DNA of 64,000 bases from Prorocentrum cordatum (GCA_963575745.1 CAUYUJ010003591.1:1-64000), one strand, 5' to 3'; shown: positions 42,934-54,415, numbered from the stretch's first letter. Notes: generated from the letters alone by a model not told the origin. A program made the numbers and translations.

Positions 42934-43903
42934 AACTCGTAGAGCTTTCCTTAGCTAGTTGCTGGAAGCGAAAAGAGTAATTCCGGGGCGCTGGAGAGCT
43001 AGTTGGCAAGAAAAATATCGACGGACCTTTTGCTGACTTTTGGTCGGTTGGAAATTTTGTTTTCGGAATTCAACCATTCGTTTGAGCTCTAGTATTTTTT
43101 CTGACCATATTCGATCTTATTCCCGCTCGCCTTCTTAATCTCAGCTCGATCGGGTAAATATTTCTGCAAAAAAGCATCGCGGCGGGATCGGCTCTTTCGA
43201 GTCATCTTGATACGCATTGTCGGTATTTTGTACTTAACTCGAGCTGTAGGGCAGCTACGGAGCTTATTGTCACAGAAATCGATTGCGAATCATCAGGCGC
43301 GTTCGTCTGTTCCATCCAGAGGTCTGAACTCAGTCTGCTGCCCGAGCTAGGTTCGCGAAACTATTCGTGCTGTTCGAGTCATCTTGAGAGATACTGTCAG
43401 TTTTCTGCACTTAACTCGGGCTGTAGGGGGGCTACAGAGCTCGTTCTTACAGGAATCGATTCGGAGACATCGGGCGCGTCAGCCTGCCGAATCCAGAGCT
43501 CAGAACTCGGTGTGCTGCCTGAGCTAGATTCCCAAAACTATTCGTATTCGTCGAGTTATCTTGAAAGGTGCTGTCGATTTTCTGCACTTAACTCGGGCTG
43601 TAAGGGGGCTGCAGGGCTGGTAATCACAGGAATCGATTCAGAGACATCAGACGCGTCCGCCTGTTGCATTCAGATGTCTGAACTCGGTCTGATACTCAAG
43701 CTAGATTCGCGAAACTATTTCCATTGTTCGAGTGATATTGAGAGATGCTGTCGATTTTCGCTCGTAACTCGGGCTGTAGAAGAGCTACGGAGCTCGTACG
43801 CAACTATTTGTTCTCTGCAATTCTTTTTGACATTATATGGTCAGGAAGCTCTACGAGTCCCCCGGCGGTAAGGAAGGTTGACGGTTTACCGCCGGCGCCC
43901 AGT
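42934..43903 (-). mobile_element. Family A composite element
   Basis: Minus-oriented: AACTCGTAGAGCTTTCCTTA module, TAGTTGGCAAGAAAAATATC end block, about four units, and terminus ending at 43903. The terminal-side unit is shortened. Confidence 0.75.
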
Positions 43904-45030
43904 TGGCAAGAAAAATCTCGACGGACCTTTTGCTGACTTTTGGTCGGTTCAGAATTTTGTTCTCGAAATTCAACCATTCGTTAGAGCACTAGTATTTTTT
44001 CTGACCACATTCGATCTTCTTCCCGCTCGCCATCTTAATCTCCGCTTGATCGGGTAAATGTTTCTTCAAAAAAGCATCGCGGCGGGATCGTCTGTTTCGA
44101 GTCATCTTGATACGCGTTGTCGGTATTTTGTACTTAACTCGAGCTGTAGGGCAGCCACAGAGCTTATTCTCACAGAAATCGAGTGCGAATCATCAGGCGC
44201 GTTCGTCTGTCCCATCTAGAGGTCTGAACTCGGTCTGCTGCCCGAGCTGGGTCCGCGAAACTATTGGTGTTGTTGGAGTCATCTTGAGAGGTGCTCACAG
44301 TTTTCTGCACTTAACTCGGGCTGTAGGGGGGCTACAGGGCGCATACTCACAGAAATCGATTCGGAGACATCAGGCGTGTCCGCCTGCTGAATGCAGAGCT
44401 CGGAACTCGGTGTCCTGCCCGAGCTAGGTTCGCAAAACTATTCGTATTCGTCGAGTCATCTTGAGAGGTGCTGTCCGTTTTCTGCACTTAACTCGAGCTG
44501 TAAGGGGGCTGCAGGGTTGGTAATCACTGGAATCGATTCGAAGACATCAGTCGCGTCCACCTGTCGCATTCAGAGCCCTGAACTCGGCCTGCTGCCCGAG
44601 CTAGGTCCGCGAAACTATTCGTAACGTTCGAGTCATCTTCAGAGGTGCTGCCGATTTTCTGCACTTAACGGGGCTGCAGGGCTGGTAATCACAGTCGATT
44701 CGGAGATATCAGGCGCGTCCGCCTGTTGCATTCAGATGAACTCGGTCTATATTCGAGCTAGATTCGCGAAACTATTTGTATTGTTCGAGTGATCTTGCGA
44801 GGTGCTGTCGATTTTCGCACGTAACTCGGGCTGTAGGAGAGCTACGGAGCTCGTGCGCACAGAAAACGATCCAGAAGCATGAGGGGCGTCTGGCTCTTGC
44901 ATCGAGAGGTCTGAAATCGTTTAGGATGAAAAACTATTCGTTCTCTGCAATTTTTCATTATATATGCTCAGGAAGCTCTACGAGTTCCCCGGCGGTAAGG
45001 AAGGTTGACGGTTTACCGCCGGCGCCCAGT
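43904..45030 (-). mobile_element. Family A composite element
   Basis: Minus-oriented. It begins TGGCAAGAAAAATCTCGACG immediately after the preceding CCCAGT, i.e. the junction reads CTTGCCAACTGGG on the other strand. About five units; terminus ends at 45030. Confidence 0.75.
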
Positions 45031-45903
45031 AATTCGAACGCACTGGCGGGCTAGTTGGCTCGAAAAATCTCGACGGAAGTTTTGGTGACTTTTGGTCGGT
45101 TGAAAATTTCGTTCTCAAAATTTGATCATTCGTTAGAGCTCTGGTATTTTTTCCCGTGATATTCGATCTTATGCCCGCTCGTCATCTTGATCTCAGCTCG
45201 ATCGGGTGAATATTACTATCGAAAAGCACTGTGGCGGGATCGGCCGTTTCGAGTCATCTTGATACGCGCTGACAGTTTTCTGAACATAACTCGAGCTTTA
45301 GGACAGCTACAGAGCTGGTAAGCACAGCTAATCGATGTGGAATGATTAGGCGCGTTCGCCTGTTGAATCCAGAGGTCTGAACTCGGTCTGTTAGCCGAGC
45401 TAGGTCCGCAAACCTATTCGTATTATTCGAGTCATCTTGACAGGAACTCTCGGTTTTCTGTACTTAACTCGAGCTGCAGGACAGCTACAGAGCTGATACT
45501 CACAGAAACCGATTCAGAATCATTAGTTGTGTTGTCGGGCGAATCCAGGGAGCTCTGAACTCGGTCTGCTGCCAGATCTAGAATCGCAAACTATTCGTAT
45601 TGGTCGAGTTCTTCAGAAGTGCTCTCGGTTTTTTTCACTCAACTCGCGCTGAGGGGGCTACAGTGCTGGTGGTCACAGGAATCGATTTGAAGACATCAGG
45701 CGCGTCCGCCTGTCGAATCCAGAGCTCGGAACTCGGTCTGCTGCCCCCGAATTAGACAGAATCAGCTGAGAATTCGAAGGGCAACTTCTGTGATGCAAAG
45801 CTTCGCTCTGCACAATTAACATTTCAAACGAATGTAAGCCGTGTAAAATCGGCTGAGCCAGGCTGCGGATGGTATGATCGCGTCCCTTTTCGGAATTCCG
45901 TCA
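45031..45903 (-). mobile_element. Family A element without terminus, then a family C remnant
   Basis: Minus-oriented family end (GGCTCGAAAAATCTCGACGG, GATCGGCCGTTTCGAGTCAT) and about three units to about 45750. A plus-oriented family C tail follows (GCAAAGCTTCGCTCTGCACA, AATCGGCTGAGCCAGGC, TTCCGTCA). Confidence 0.6.
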
Positions 45904-46251
45904 ACTGGCGCGGGCGGTGAACCGTCAACCTGGTCACCGCTGGGAACCTCGTAGAGCTCCTAGCACGCGTAAGAGTGCTCAGCATAAAAAGAAAGGCCTT
46001 CTGGGAGCATTTCTGAAAAGAAAAAGAAATATGATGTTTTTTCATGTCCACATAAAGTTGGTTTCGACAAGTGTTTCAATAGTAAAAGGGCATCTCGAGA
46101 GCTCATATTAGACGCAGAGGCCGTCATAGTCGTCTACAGGTGCGAAAAATCTGCTTTCTGAAAATAAATGGTCAAATCTTTTTGAAATATTCGCAAAACC
46201 ACACATTGTCCGCCTCGGCCGGGTGGGCCAACTAGCTCCACCCGCGCCCGA
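45904..46251 (+). mobile_element. SINE-like element, family C
   Basis: Starts ACTGGCGCGGGCGGTGAACC, GGTCACCGCTGGGAACCTCG, AGAGCTCCTAGCACGCGTAA; later TCAATAGTAAAAGGGCATC and GACGCAGAGGCCGTCATAG, then CCAACTAGCTCCACCCGCG. The similarity to 35585-35945 is clear. Confidence 0.6.
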
Positions 46252-47315
46252 ACTGGGTGCCGGCGGTGAACCGTCAACCTTGGTTACCGCCGGGAGACTC
46301 GTAGAGCTTCCTAGCTCGACTTACGTCGAGAAAACCGCACCTACCAACATTCCGACTCATAGAGAATATTTTTTGACCTCTCAATGCGACAGGCGGGCGC
46401 GTCTGATGTCTGCGAATCGACCCCTGTCATTACCAGCCCTGCAGGTCCCCTGCAGCCCGAGTTTCGTGCAGAAAACCGACAGCACCTCTCAGGATGATTC
46501 GAACAGTACAGTAGTTTCGCAGACCTAATTCGGGCAGCAGCGAGTTCCGAGCTCTGGATTCGACAGGCGGACGCGCCCGATGTCTTCAAATCGATTCATG
46601 TGACCACCAGCAATTTAGCCCCCCTCAGCGCGAGTTCGGTCAAGAAAACCGAGAGCACTTCTCAAGATGACTCGACCAATACGAATAGTTTCGCAATTAT
46701 AGATCGGACCAAGTTCAGAGCTCTGGATTCGACAGACGAACGCAACTGATTCTCAATCGGTTTCTGGAAGTATCAGCTCTGTAGCTGTCCTACAGCTCGA
46801 GTTAAGTAGAGAAAACCGAGAGTTCTTGTCAGGATGACTCGAATAATACGAATAGGTTTGCGGACCTAGCTCGGCTGACGGACCGAGTTCAGACCTCTGG
46901 ATTCAACAGCGGAACACGTCTAATCATTCCACATCGATTAGCTGTGTTCACCAGCTCTGTAGCTGTCCTAAAGCTCGAGTTATGTTCTGAAAACCGTCAC
47001 CGCGTTCAAGATGACTCGAAACGGCCGATCCCGCCACCGTGCTTTTCGATAGTAATATTCACCCGATCGAGCGGAGATCAAGATGCCGAGCAGCAATAAG
47101 ATCGAATATCACGGGAAAAAATACCAGAGCTCTAACGAATGATCAAATTTCGAGAACAAAATTTTCAACCGAACCAAGTGACCAAAAGTTCCGTCGAGAT
47201 TTTTCTTGCCAGCTAGCTCTCCAGCGCGCCTAACTCTTAAGCTTCCAGCAACTAGCTAGGGAAAGCTCTACGAGTCATTCCTCTAGCTCATCGGCGACGA
47301 AGAGCTGCACGAGAT
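46252..47315 (+). mobile_element. Family A composite element, variant leader
   Basis: Starts ACTGGGTGCCGGCGGTGAAC and TTGGTTACCGCCGGGAGACT. The usual AT-rich stretch is replaced by a CTCGACTTACGTCGAG hairpin and CACCTACCAACATTCCGACT, shared with the copy at 50201. About four to five units and a family end. Confidence 0.7.
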
Positions 47316-48495
47316 ACTGGGCGCCGGCGGTAAAACGTCAACCTTTCTTACCGCCGGGGGACTCGAGCTTCCTGACAATATATAATGTAAAAGAATTGCA
47401 AAGAACGACTAGTTTTGCAGCCCAGGCGATTTCAGACCTCTCAAGATGTAACAAAAAACGGACAGTTTGGCAACCCAGCTCGAGTATGAAACGAGTTCAG
47501 ACCTCTCAATGCGACAGGCGGACGCGTTTCATGTCTCTGAATCGATTCCTGCAGCCCCCTACAGCCCGAGTTAAGTGCAGAAAACCGAAAGCAGCTCTCA
47601 GGATAACTCGAACGATAAATAGTTTTCCAGACCTAATTCGAGCAGCAGACCGAGTTCCGAGCTCTGGGTTCGGAAGAAGCACGCGCCTCATGTCTCCAAA
47701 GGATGTCTGTGACCAGCAGCACTGTAGCTCTCCCCCAGCACGAGTTAAGTGCAGAAAACCGAGAGCACTTCTCAAGATGTCTCGAACAACAAATAGTTTC
47801 GCGAACCTAACTCGGGGCAACAGGCCGAGTTCAGAGCTCTCGATTTGACAGACGAACGCGTCTGATAATTCTCAATCGATTCCTGTGAATAAGACCTATA
47901 GCTGCCCTACAGCTCGAGTTAAGTACATGGAACCGAGAGCGTCTGCTACGATGACTCGACTTATACGAATAGAAATGCGAACCTAGCTCTGCTGGCAGAC
48001 CGAGTTCAGACCTCTGGATCCAACAGGCAAACTCGCCTAATCATTCTTAATCGATTAGCTGTGCTTACAGCTCTGTAGCTGTCCTGAAGCTCGAGTTATG
48101 TTCAGAAAGCCGCCATCGCGTATCAAGATGACCTGAAACGACCGATCCCGCCTGCCTGCTTTTTGACAGTAAAGGTACCCAATCGGACTGAGATCAAGAT
48201 GACGAGCGGGGATAAGATCGAATATGAAGGGGGAAATTACTAAAGTTCTAACGAATGTTCAAATTTCGAGGGCAAAATTCTCAATCGACCAAAAGTCAAT
48301 CGAGATTTTTCTTGCTAACTAGCTCTCCAGCCGGAATTACTCTTAAGCTTCCAGGAACTAGCTAAGGGAAGCTCCACGAGTTACTAGCTTCATTATGTGT
48401 TGCCGAATTTCTCTAGCTCTGTCACCAAGAGAGCTCTACGAGCTAAGAGGGCAGACAGCAGAAAGCCTTCCTGGCAAGCCCACGTGGTAGTATCC
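47316..48495 (+). mobile_element. Family A composite element
   Basis: Starts ACTGGGCGCCGGCGGTAAAA. Units are more diverged and several are shortened. Ends AACTAGCTCTCCAGCCGG, CTAAGGGAAGCTCCACGAG, a GAGAGCTCTACGAGC module and a short spacer to 48495. Confidence 0.65.
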
Positions 48496-48747
48496 ACTGG
48501 AAACCGGCGGTAAACCGTCAACCAAGTTACCGCCGGGGCCCTCGTAGAGCTATTTTCTCACACGGCGCTGCTCGGTAAGCATGAAGAAAGCGTTTAGAGC
48601 AAGACCTGAGAAACTCGAAAAATCACGTTTTTCTGTTTTTATCCAACGTCGGTTCCCCCAAGTGATTTGATAGTAATACTGCAACTACGGACCTGAAAAT
48701 GTTACTGGCAGGTGCAAGAAATCTGCTTTCTCAAAATGAATTGTCAA
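48496..48747 (+). mobile_element. SINE-like element, family B, interrupted
   Basis: Starts ACTGGAAACCGGCGGTAAAC, second arm TTACCGCCGGGGCCC; body TTGATAGTAATACTGCAACT; a piece containing the CGGCATAACCCAC block is missing. Ends AATTGTCAA at the next terminus. Confidence 0.65.
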
Positions 48748-49170
48748 ACTGGGAACCAGCGGTAAACCGTCCACCAGGTTACCGCCGGGCACCTCGTAGA
48801 GCTCTTTTCTTGCACAGCGCTCCTCGAAACACATTAAGAAATCTTCTGAAGCGAGAGCCGAAAAATTCGAAAATCACGATTTTTCGGTTTCCATCCAAAA
48901 TCGGTTCCTGCAAGTCTTTCGATAGAAATACTGCAGCTACGGACTTGAAAATTTAACTAGCAGACGCGTCATAACCCACTATACGTGAGAAAAATATAGT
49001 TTCTCAAAATGAATTGTCACATATTTTTCAAATCTTAGCAAAACCGACCCAAAGTCACCACTTCGTCTCTTAAGGCCGGGTCGGCCAACTAGCTCCACCC
49101 CGCGCCGGAATTCCTCTAGCTCATCGACGGCGAAGAGCTCTACGAGGTATATCTTTCAAATTTTCGCAAA
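48748..49170 (+). mobile_element. SINE-like element, family B, full length
   Basis: Starts ACTGGGAACCAGCGGTAAAC; body TTTCGATAGAAATACTGCAG and ACGCGTCATAACCCACTATA; end GGCCGGGTCGGCCAACTAGC, CTCATCGACGGCGAAGAGCT. A short ATATCTTTCAAATTTTCGCA piece precedes the next insertion. Confidence 0.7.
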
Positions 49171-50200
49171 ACTGGGCGCCGGCGGTAAACCGTCAACCTT
49201 TGTTACCGCCGGGGACTCGTAGAGCTTCCTGACAACATATATATTGTGGAAAAAAATTCAAGAGAATTCCAGCCCAAGCCAGACCTCTCAAGATGACTCT
49301 GGCAAACAAACGAACAGTTTGGAACCCAGCTCGAGTGTCAAACCGAGTTCAGACCTCTTAATGCGACAGGCGGACGCGTCTGATGTCTGCGAATTGACGT
49401 CTGTTATTACCAGCCCTGCCCCCCTAAAGCCCGAGTCAAGTGCAGAAACCGACAGCAGCTCTCAGGAGAACTTGAATAATACAATAGTTTCGCGGAGCTA
49501 GTTCGAGTAGCAGACCGAGTTCCGAGCTCTCTGTTCGACAGACGGACGCGCCTGATGTTTCCAAATCGATTTCTGTGACCAGCAGCACTGTGGTCATCTC
49601 CCAGCACGAGTTAAGTGCAGAAACCGAGAGCACTTCTCAAAGATGACTCGAACAATACGAATAGTTTCGCGAACGTAGCTCGGACAGCAGGCCGAGTTCA
49701 GAGCTCTCGATTGAACAGACGAACGCGCCTGATGATTCCGAAATCGATTTCTGTGACTATGAGCTCTGTAACTGCCCTACAGCTCGAGTTAAGTACAGAA
49801 AACCGGGAGCGTCTGCTACGATGACTCAGATAATACGAATAGGTTTGCGAACATAGCTCGGCTCACGGACCGAGTTCAGACCTCTGGATTCAACAGGCGA
49901 ACGCGCCTGATGATTCTGGATGCGATAGGTGTGCTCATCAGCTCTTTAGCTGCCCTACAGCTCGAGTTATGTTGAGAAAACCGTCAGCGCGTATCAATAT
50001 GACTCGAAACGACCGATCCCGCCAGAGTGCTTTTTGGCAGTAAAAGGTACTCGATCGAGCTGAGATCAAGATGGCGATCGGAAACAAGATCGAATATCAC
50101 GGGAAAAAATACTAGAGCTCCAACGAATTGTTCAATTTCGCGAACAAAATTTTCAACTGACCAAAAGTCAGCAAAAGTTCCGTCGAGATTTTTCTTGCCA
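49171..50200 (+). mobile_element. Family A composite element
   Basis: Starts ACTGGGCGCCGGCGGTAAAC; ACAACATATATATTGTGG; about four units; end ACGACCGATCCCGCCAGAGT, GACCAAAAGTCAGCAAAAG, TTTTTCTTGCCA, joined to the next terminus. Confidence 0.75.
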
Positions 50201-51110
50201 ACTGGGCGCCGGCGGTAAACCGTCAACCTTGGTCACCGCCGGGAGACTCGTAGAGCTTCCTAGCTCGACTTAAGTTGAGAAAACCGACAGCACCTACCAA
50301 CATTCCGACTCATAGTGAATATTTTTTGACCTCTCAATGCGACAGGCGGACGCGTCAGATGTCTGCGAATCGACTTCTGTCATTACCAGCCCTGCAGCCC
50401 CCCTACAGCCCGAGTTAAGTGCAGAAAACCGACAGCACTCTCAGGATGACTCGAACAATAGAACAGTTTCGCGGACCTAGTTCGGGCAGCAGACGGAGTT
50501 CCGAGCTCTGGATTCGACAGGCGGACGCGCCTCATCTCTTCAAATCGATTTCTGTGACAAGAAGCAATGTAGCCCCCCTCAGCGCGAGCTCAGTGAAGAA
50601 AGCCAAGAGCACTTCTCAAGATGACTCGACCAATACGAATAATTTCGCGATTCTAGATCGGGCAGCAGACCGAGTTCAGAGCTCTGGATTCGACAGACAA
50701 ACGCAACTGATGATTCTCAATCGTTTTCTGTAAATATCAGCTCTGTAGCTGTGCTAGAGCTCGACTTAAGTACAGAAAACCGAGAGTTCTTGTGAAGATC
50801 ACTCGATAATACGAATAGTTTCGCGGACCTAGCTCGGCTAATAGAGCGAGTTCAGACCTCTGGATTCAACAGGCGAACGCGCCTAATCATTCTGCATCAA
50901 TTTGCTGTGCTTATCAGCTCTGTAGCTTTCCTAAAGCTCGAGTTATGTTCAGAAAACCGTCAGCGCGTATCAAGATGACTCAAAACGGCCAATCCCGTCA
51001 CAGTGCTTTTCGATAGTAATATTCACCCGATCGAGCTGAGATTAAGATGGCGGACGGGAATAAGATCGAATATCACGGGAAAAAATACTAGAGCTCAAAC
51101 GAATTGTTGA
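50201..51110 (+). mobile_element. Family A composite element, variant leader
   Basis: Starts ACTGGGCGCCGGCGGTAAAC and TTGGTCACCGCCGGGAGACT with CTCGACTTAAGTTGAG hairpin, the same leader type as at 46252. About four units. The family end is interrupted at GAATTGTTGA by the next terminus. Confidence 0.75.
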
Positions 51111-51185
51111 ACTGGGCGCCGGCGGTAAACCGTCAACCTGGTTACCGCCGGGGACCTCGTAGAGCTCCTAGCCACGTGTCATAAG
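51111..51185 (+). mobile_element. Isolated hairpin terminus
   Basis: Starts ACTGGGCGCCGGCGGTAAAC, CGTCAACCTGG, TTACCGCCGGGGACC, CTCGTAGAGCTCCTAGC, then no family body. It marks the right edge of the SINE/177 mosaic. Confidence 0.6.
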
Positions 51186-51485
51186 TCCACGCGTATCTCT
51201 GGAGAGCGCACGGTGAAAATATTTCCAATTATAAAAGGAACACATACATGTATGAGTTTTAGTGCGTCTTTCAGCGCGCGAGAGCGATGCTGCCGCGGCA
51301 GCGAACATGTATGTAGACATGTACAGATGGAAAAGTATGCGAAAATACGATCGACGTCAGCAGGCGCGGCAACGCACCGGGCACGAGCGCGCGCACGCAC
51401 ATGCGCGCGCACGCGAATATATATACAATCTCACGCGGGCACGCACTCACAACCACGCGCGCTCACTCGCGCGCGGGCACCCCCT
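51186..51485. other. No recognisable gene
   Basis: Mixed sequence with CGCGCG-rich dinucleotide stretches grading into the CA microsatellite. A TTATAAAAGG at about 51230 is TATA-like but has no convincing gene downstream. Confidence 0.35.
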
Positions 51486-51799
51486 CACGAACACACACAC
51501 ACACACACGCACACACACACACGCACACAACCAAACACACACACACACACGCACCAACAAAAAAAAATCATACACACACACACACACACACACACGCGCG
51601 CATACAGACACGAACACAGACACAGACACAGAAACACCCGCACGCACACGCACACACAAACACACAGACGCGGCCACACACACGCACACACACACACAGA
51701 CACACACCTGCCTGCCAGACACACACACACACACACACACGCACAAACGCAAACATCTACAGATACAGACGGACCGACGCCTTCGCACTCACAAACCGA

Positions 51800-52015
51800 T
51801 CCCCCGCTGCTCAGCGCTCTCATTCCCACGCGAAATCCCCGCGCCCCCGCGCACCCCGCCCCCCCCCCCTTCCCGCCTGCGCTCCGGAGGGGGGAGGCAC
51901 CGCCCCATGTCGGGGCCGGCCCTCCCTCCACTCCATCCACTCCGCCCTCGCGGAGCGCTGGGGGGGGGGGGATGGGAGGTGGGGGAGGGGGGGCGCGGGC
52001 GGCGCCTGCACCGCG
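51800..52015 (+). repeat. GC-rich hairpin unit 1 in CA field
   Basis: Contains CAGCGCTCTC, then GCGCTCCGGAGGGGGGAGGC, ACCGCCCCATGTCGGGGCC and CGCCCTCGCGGAGCGC. The GCGCTCCG / CGGAGCGC arms are inverted and about 75 bp apart. Followed by poly-G and GGCGCCTGCACCGCGC. Confidence 0.7.
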
Positions 52016-52198
52016 CGCGCACACGCACACAAACGCACACACACACACACACACACGCACGCAAACACACACAATCACACACAAACAGACAAACGCAGAC
52101 ACAGCCACACACACACACACACACACACACACGCGCGCCCACACACACCACCTGCCAGACACGCACACGCACACGCACACGCACACACACCCACACAC

Positions 52199-52239
<41 letters not shown>

Positions 52240-52269
52240 ACAGACACGGACACAATGACGACGTCGCAC

Positions 52270-52500
52270 TTACACACCCATCCCCACACTGGTCAGCGCT
52301 CTCCGCCCCCGCCACCCCCCTGCCGCCCCTGCGCGCCCCGCCACCCCTGCTCTTCCCGCCGGCGCTCCGGAGGGGGGAGGCACCGCCCCATGTCGGGGCC
52401 CCCCCCTCCACTCCATCCACTCCGCCCTCACGGAGCGCCGAAGGAAAGGGCGGAGGGGGAGGAGAGGAGGCGGGCGCAGGCGGCGCCAGCTCCGTGCGCG
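52270..52500 (+). repeat. GC-rich hairpin unit 2 in CA field
   Basis: Same landmarks as unit 1: CTGGTCAGCGCTCTCCGCCC, GGCGCTCCGGAGGGGGGAGG, CACCGCCCCATGTCGGGGC, CGCCCTCACGGAGCGCC. Preceded by GACGACGTCGCAC. Confidence 0.7.
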
Positions 52501-53301
52501 CACGCACACACACGCGCACACGCACACCCACGCACACACAAGCACACACACACACGCACACACACGCACACACACACACACGCGCACACGCACCCGAACA
52601 CACACACAAACACACACGCACACACGCAAGCAAGCACATGCGCACACACGCACACGTAAACACGCACACACATATGCACATACACGCAAACATAAACACA
52701 CCCGCACACACACACACACACAGACGCGCACAAACACACAAACCCACATACACACACGCACAAACACACGCACACACACATATACGCACACACATGCACA
52801 CAGACGCACACATACACACGCACACCCACGCACGCACACACACACACACGCACACACACACACGCACACGCACCCGAACACACACACACACACACACACG
52901 CAAGCACATGCGCACGCACACGTAAACAAGCACAGACACACATGCACAGACATGCAAACATAAACACACACGCACACACACACAGACGCGCACAAGCACA
53001 CACATACACACACGCACAGACACACGCTCTCACACACACACACACATACACACACACGCACACACATGCACTCACACGCACACATGCACACGCAGACACA
53101 CACACACGCGCGCGCACACACACAAAACACACATACACACATACACACGCACACACACATGCACATCAACGCACACAAAGACAAGCACACACACACACAC
53201 ATACGCACGCGCACACACACACACGCACGCACGCACACAAACGCACACACATACATACACGCACGCACACACACATACACACACGGACAAAGACAGACAC
53301 A

Positions 53302-53337
<36 letters not shown>

Positions 53338-53378
53338 CACACAAACACCAGACGCACAACACACACAGACACACACAG

Positions 53379-53409
<31 letters not shown>

Positions 53410-53419
53410 CACGGACACA

Positions 53420-53660
53420 CTGATGACGTCGCACCTACGAACCGATCCCCACGCTGGTCAGCGCTCTCCGCCCCCGCGCCCCTCTGCCGACTCTGCGCGC
53501 CCCGCCCCCCCGCCCTCCCTGCCGGCGCTCCGGAGGGGGGAGGCACCGCCCCATTTCGGGGCCGGCCCTCCCTCCACTCCAACCACTCCGCCCTCGCGGA
53601 GCGCCAGGGAGAAGGGCGGACGGGGGAAGGGGGGGGGGGCGCCACCGCCGCGAGCGCACA
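53420..53660 (+). repeat. GC-rich hairpin unit 3 in CA field
   Basis: Preceded by GATGACGTCGCACCTACGAA; then CTGGTCAGCGCTCTCCGCCC, GGCGCTCCGGAGGGGGGAGG, CCCCATTTCGGGGCCGGCCC, CGCCCTCGCGGAGCGCC. The 9 bp arms are perfect. Confidence 0.7.
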
Positions 53661-53797
53661 CACAGACACACACACACACACACACACACACGCCCACACA
53701 CACACATACACACACACACACGCCCACACACACACACGTACACACACACGCACACACACACAGGACGCACACACACACACACAAACACGCACAGACG

Positions 53798-53841
<44 letters not shown>

Positions 53842-53854
53842 CACATTACACGGG

Positions 53855-54075
53855 CAACGCCGCTGGATTCAGCTCATTCCTCCCCATCTCCGCGCTGACT
53901 ACTGCCACGCGCCACTCGAGCGGCGCCGCGGCGTGGAGATCCAGCCCTTCCAACCAACGCACCCCCCTCGGGCGCCAGCGCTCCAGAGGGGGGAGGGGCC
54001 GCCGCACTACGGGGCCAGCCATCCCTCCGCTCCAGTCCGTCGCAACTCGCAGCACAGCCTTGCTTCATTCAGCCC
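53855..54075 (+). repeat. GC-rich hairpin unit 4, diverged
   Basis: GGCGCCAGCGCTCCAGAGGG, GGGAGGGGCCGCCGCACTAC and GGGGCCAGCCATCCCTCCGC align with the other units, but the closing arm is lost. Its leader GGATTCAGCTCATTCCTCCC resembles GATCCAGCTCATTCCCCTGC at 54455, at the end of the Helitron-like coding region. Confidence 0.5.
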
Positions 54076-54099
54076 CCCTCCGCCCTCCCTCGCCCCCCC

Positions 54100-54180
54100 C
54101 GCCCCCCTCGCCCTGCCCCCCCCCCCCCCCCCCCCCCCAAACACCCCCCCCCCCCCCATCCAATCCCCCCCCACCCACCA
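54100..54180. repeat. Poly-C tract (G-quadruplex potential on minus strand)
   Basis: Runs of more than 15 C, separated by short AAACA and ATCCAAT breaks, lie downstream (minus-strand sense) of the Helitron-like genes. The minus strand carries the corresponding G-runs. Confidence 0.7.
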
Positions 54181-54304
54181 CACACACACACACGCACCAC
54201 ATACACACACACACACCCACACACACACACACACAACACACATCACACACACACACACGCACGCACGCACGCTCGCACACGCACAAGCACACGCACACAC
54301 ACAA

Positions 54305-54366
<62 letters not shown>

Positions 54367-54415
54367 CTCCCCTTCATTCCCTCTTCGAAACCCGAAACCC
54401 CTGCCCAGCCCTGTC

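Larger units (their letters stand above)
51486..54365. repeat. Very long (CA)n / (CACG)n microsatellite field
   Basis: Almost entirely ACAC, ACGC and CACATA repeats, interrupted by GC-rich units near 51800, 52280, 53440 and 53860. Open frames of several hundred codons cross it on both strands (His/Thr/Arg or Cys/Val periodic) and are artefacts. Confidence 0.95.

Noticed and set aside
16101-51185. CRISPR-like array (regularly spaced hairpin-bearing repeats)
   Set aside because: Repeat spacing is hundreds of bases, bodies are themselves repeated, there are no cas genes and the genome is eukaryotic.
16101-51185. Families A-C as cut-and-paste MITEs
   Set aside because: Only one end carries the hairpin in nearly all copies, and that end equals the LINE 3' terminus; the two copies with both ends are better explained as opposite insertions.
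54100-54180. Poly-C tract as a telomere
   Set aside because: No TTTAGGG- or TTAGGG-type repeat; it is a simple homopolymer beside a microsatellite.
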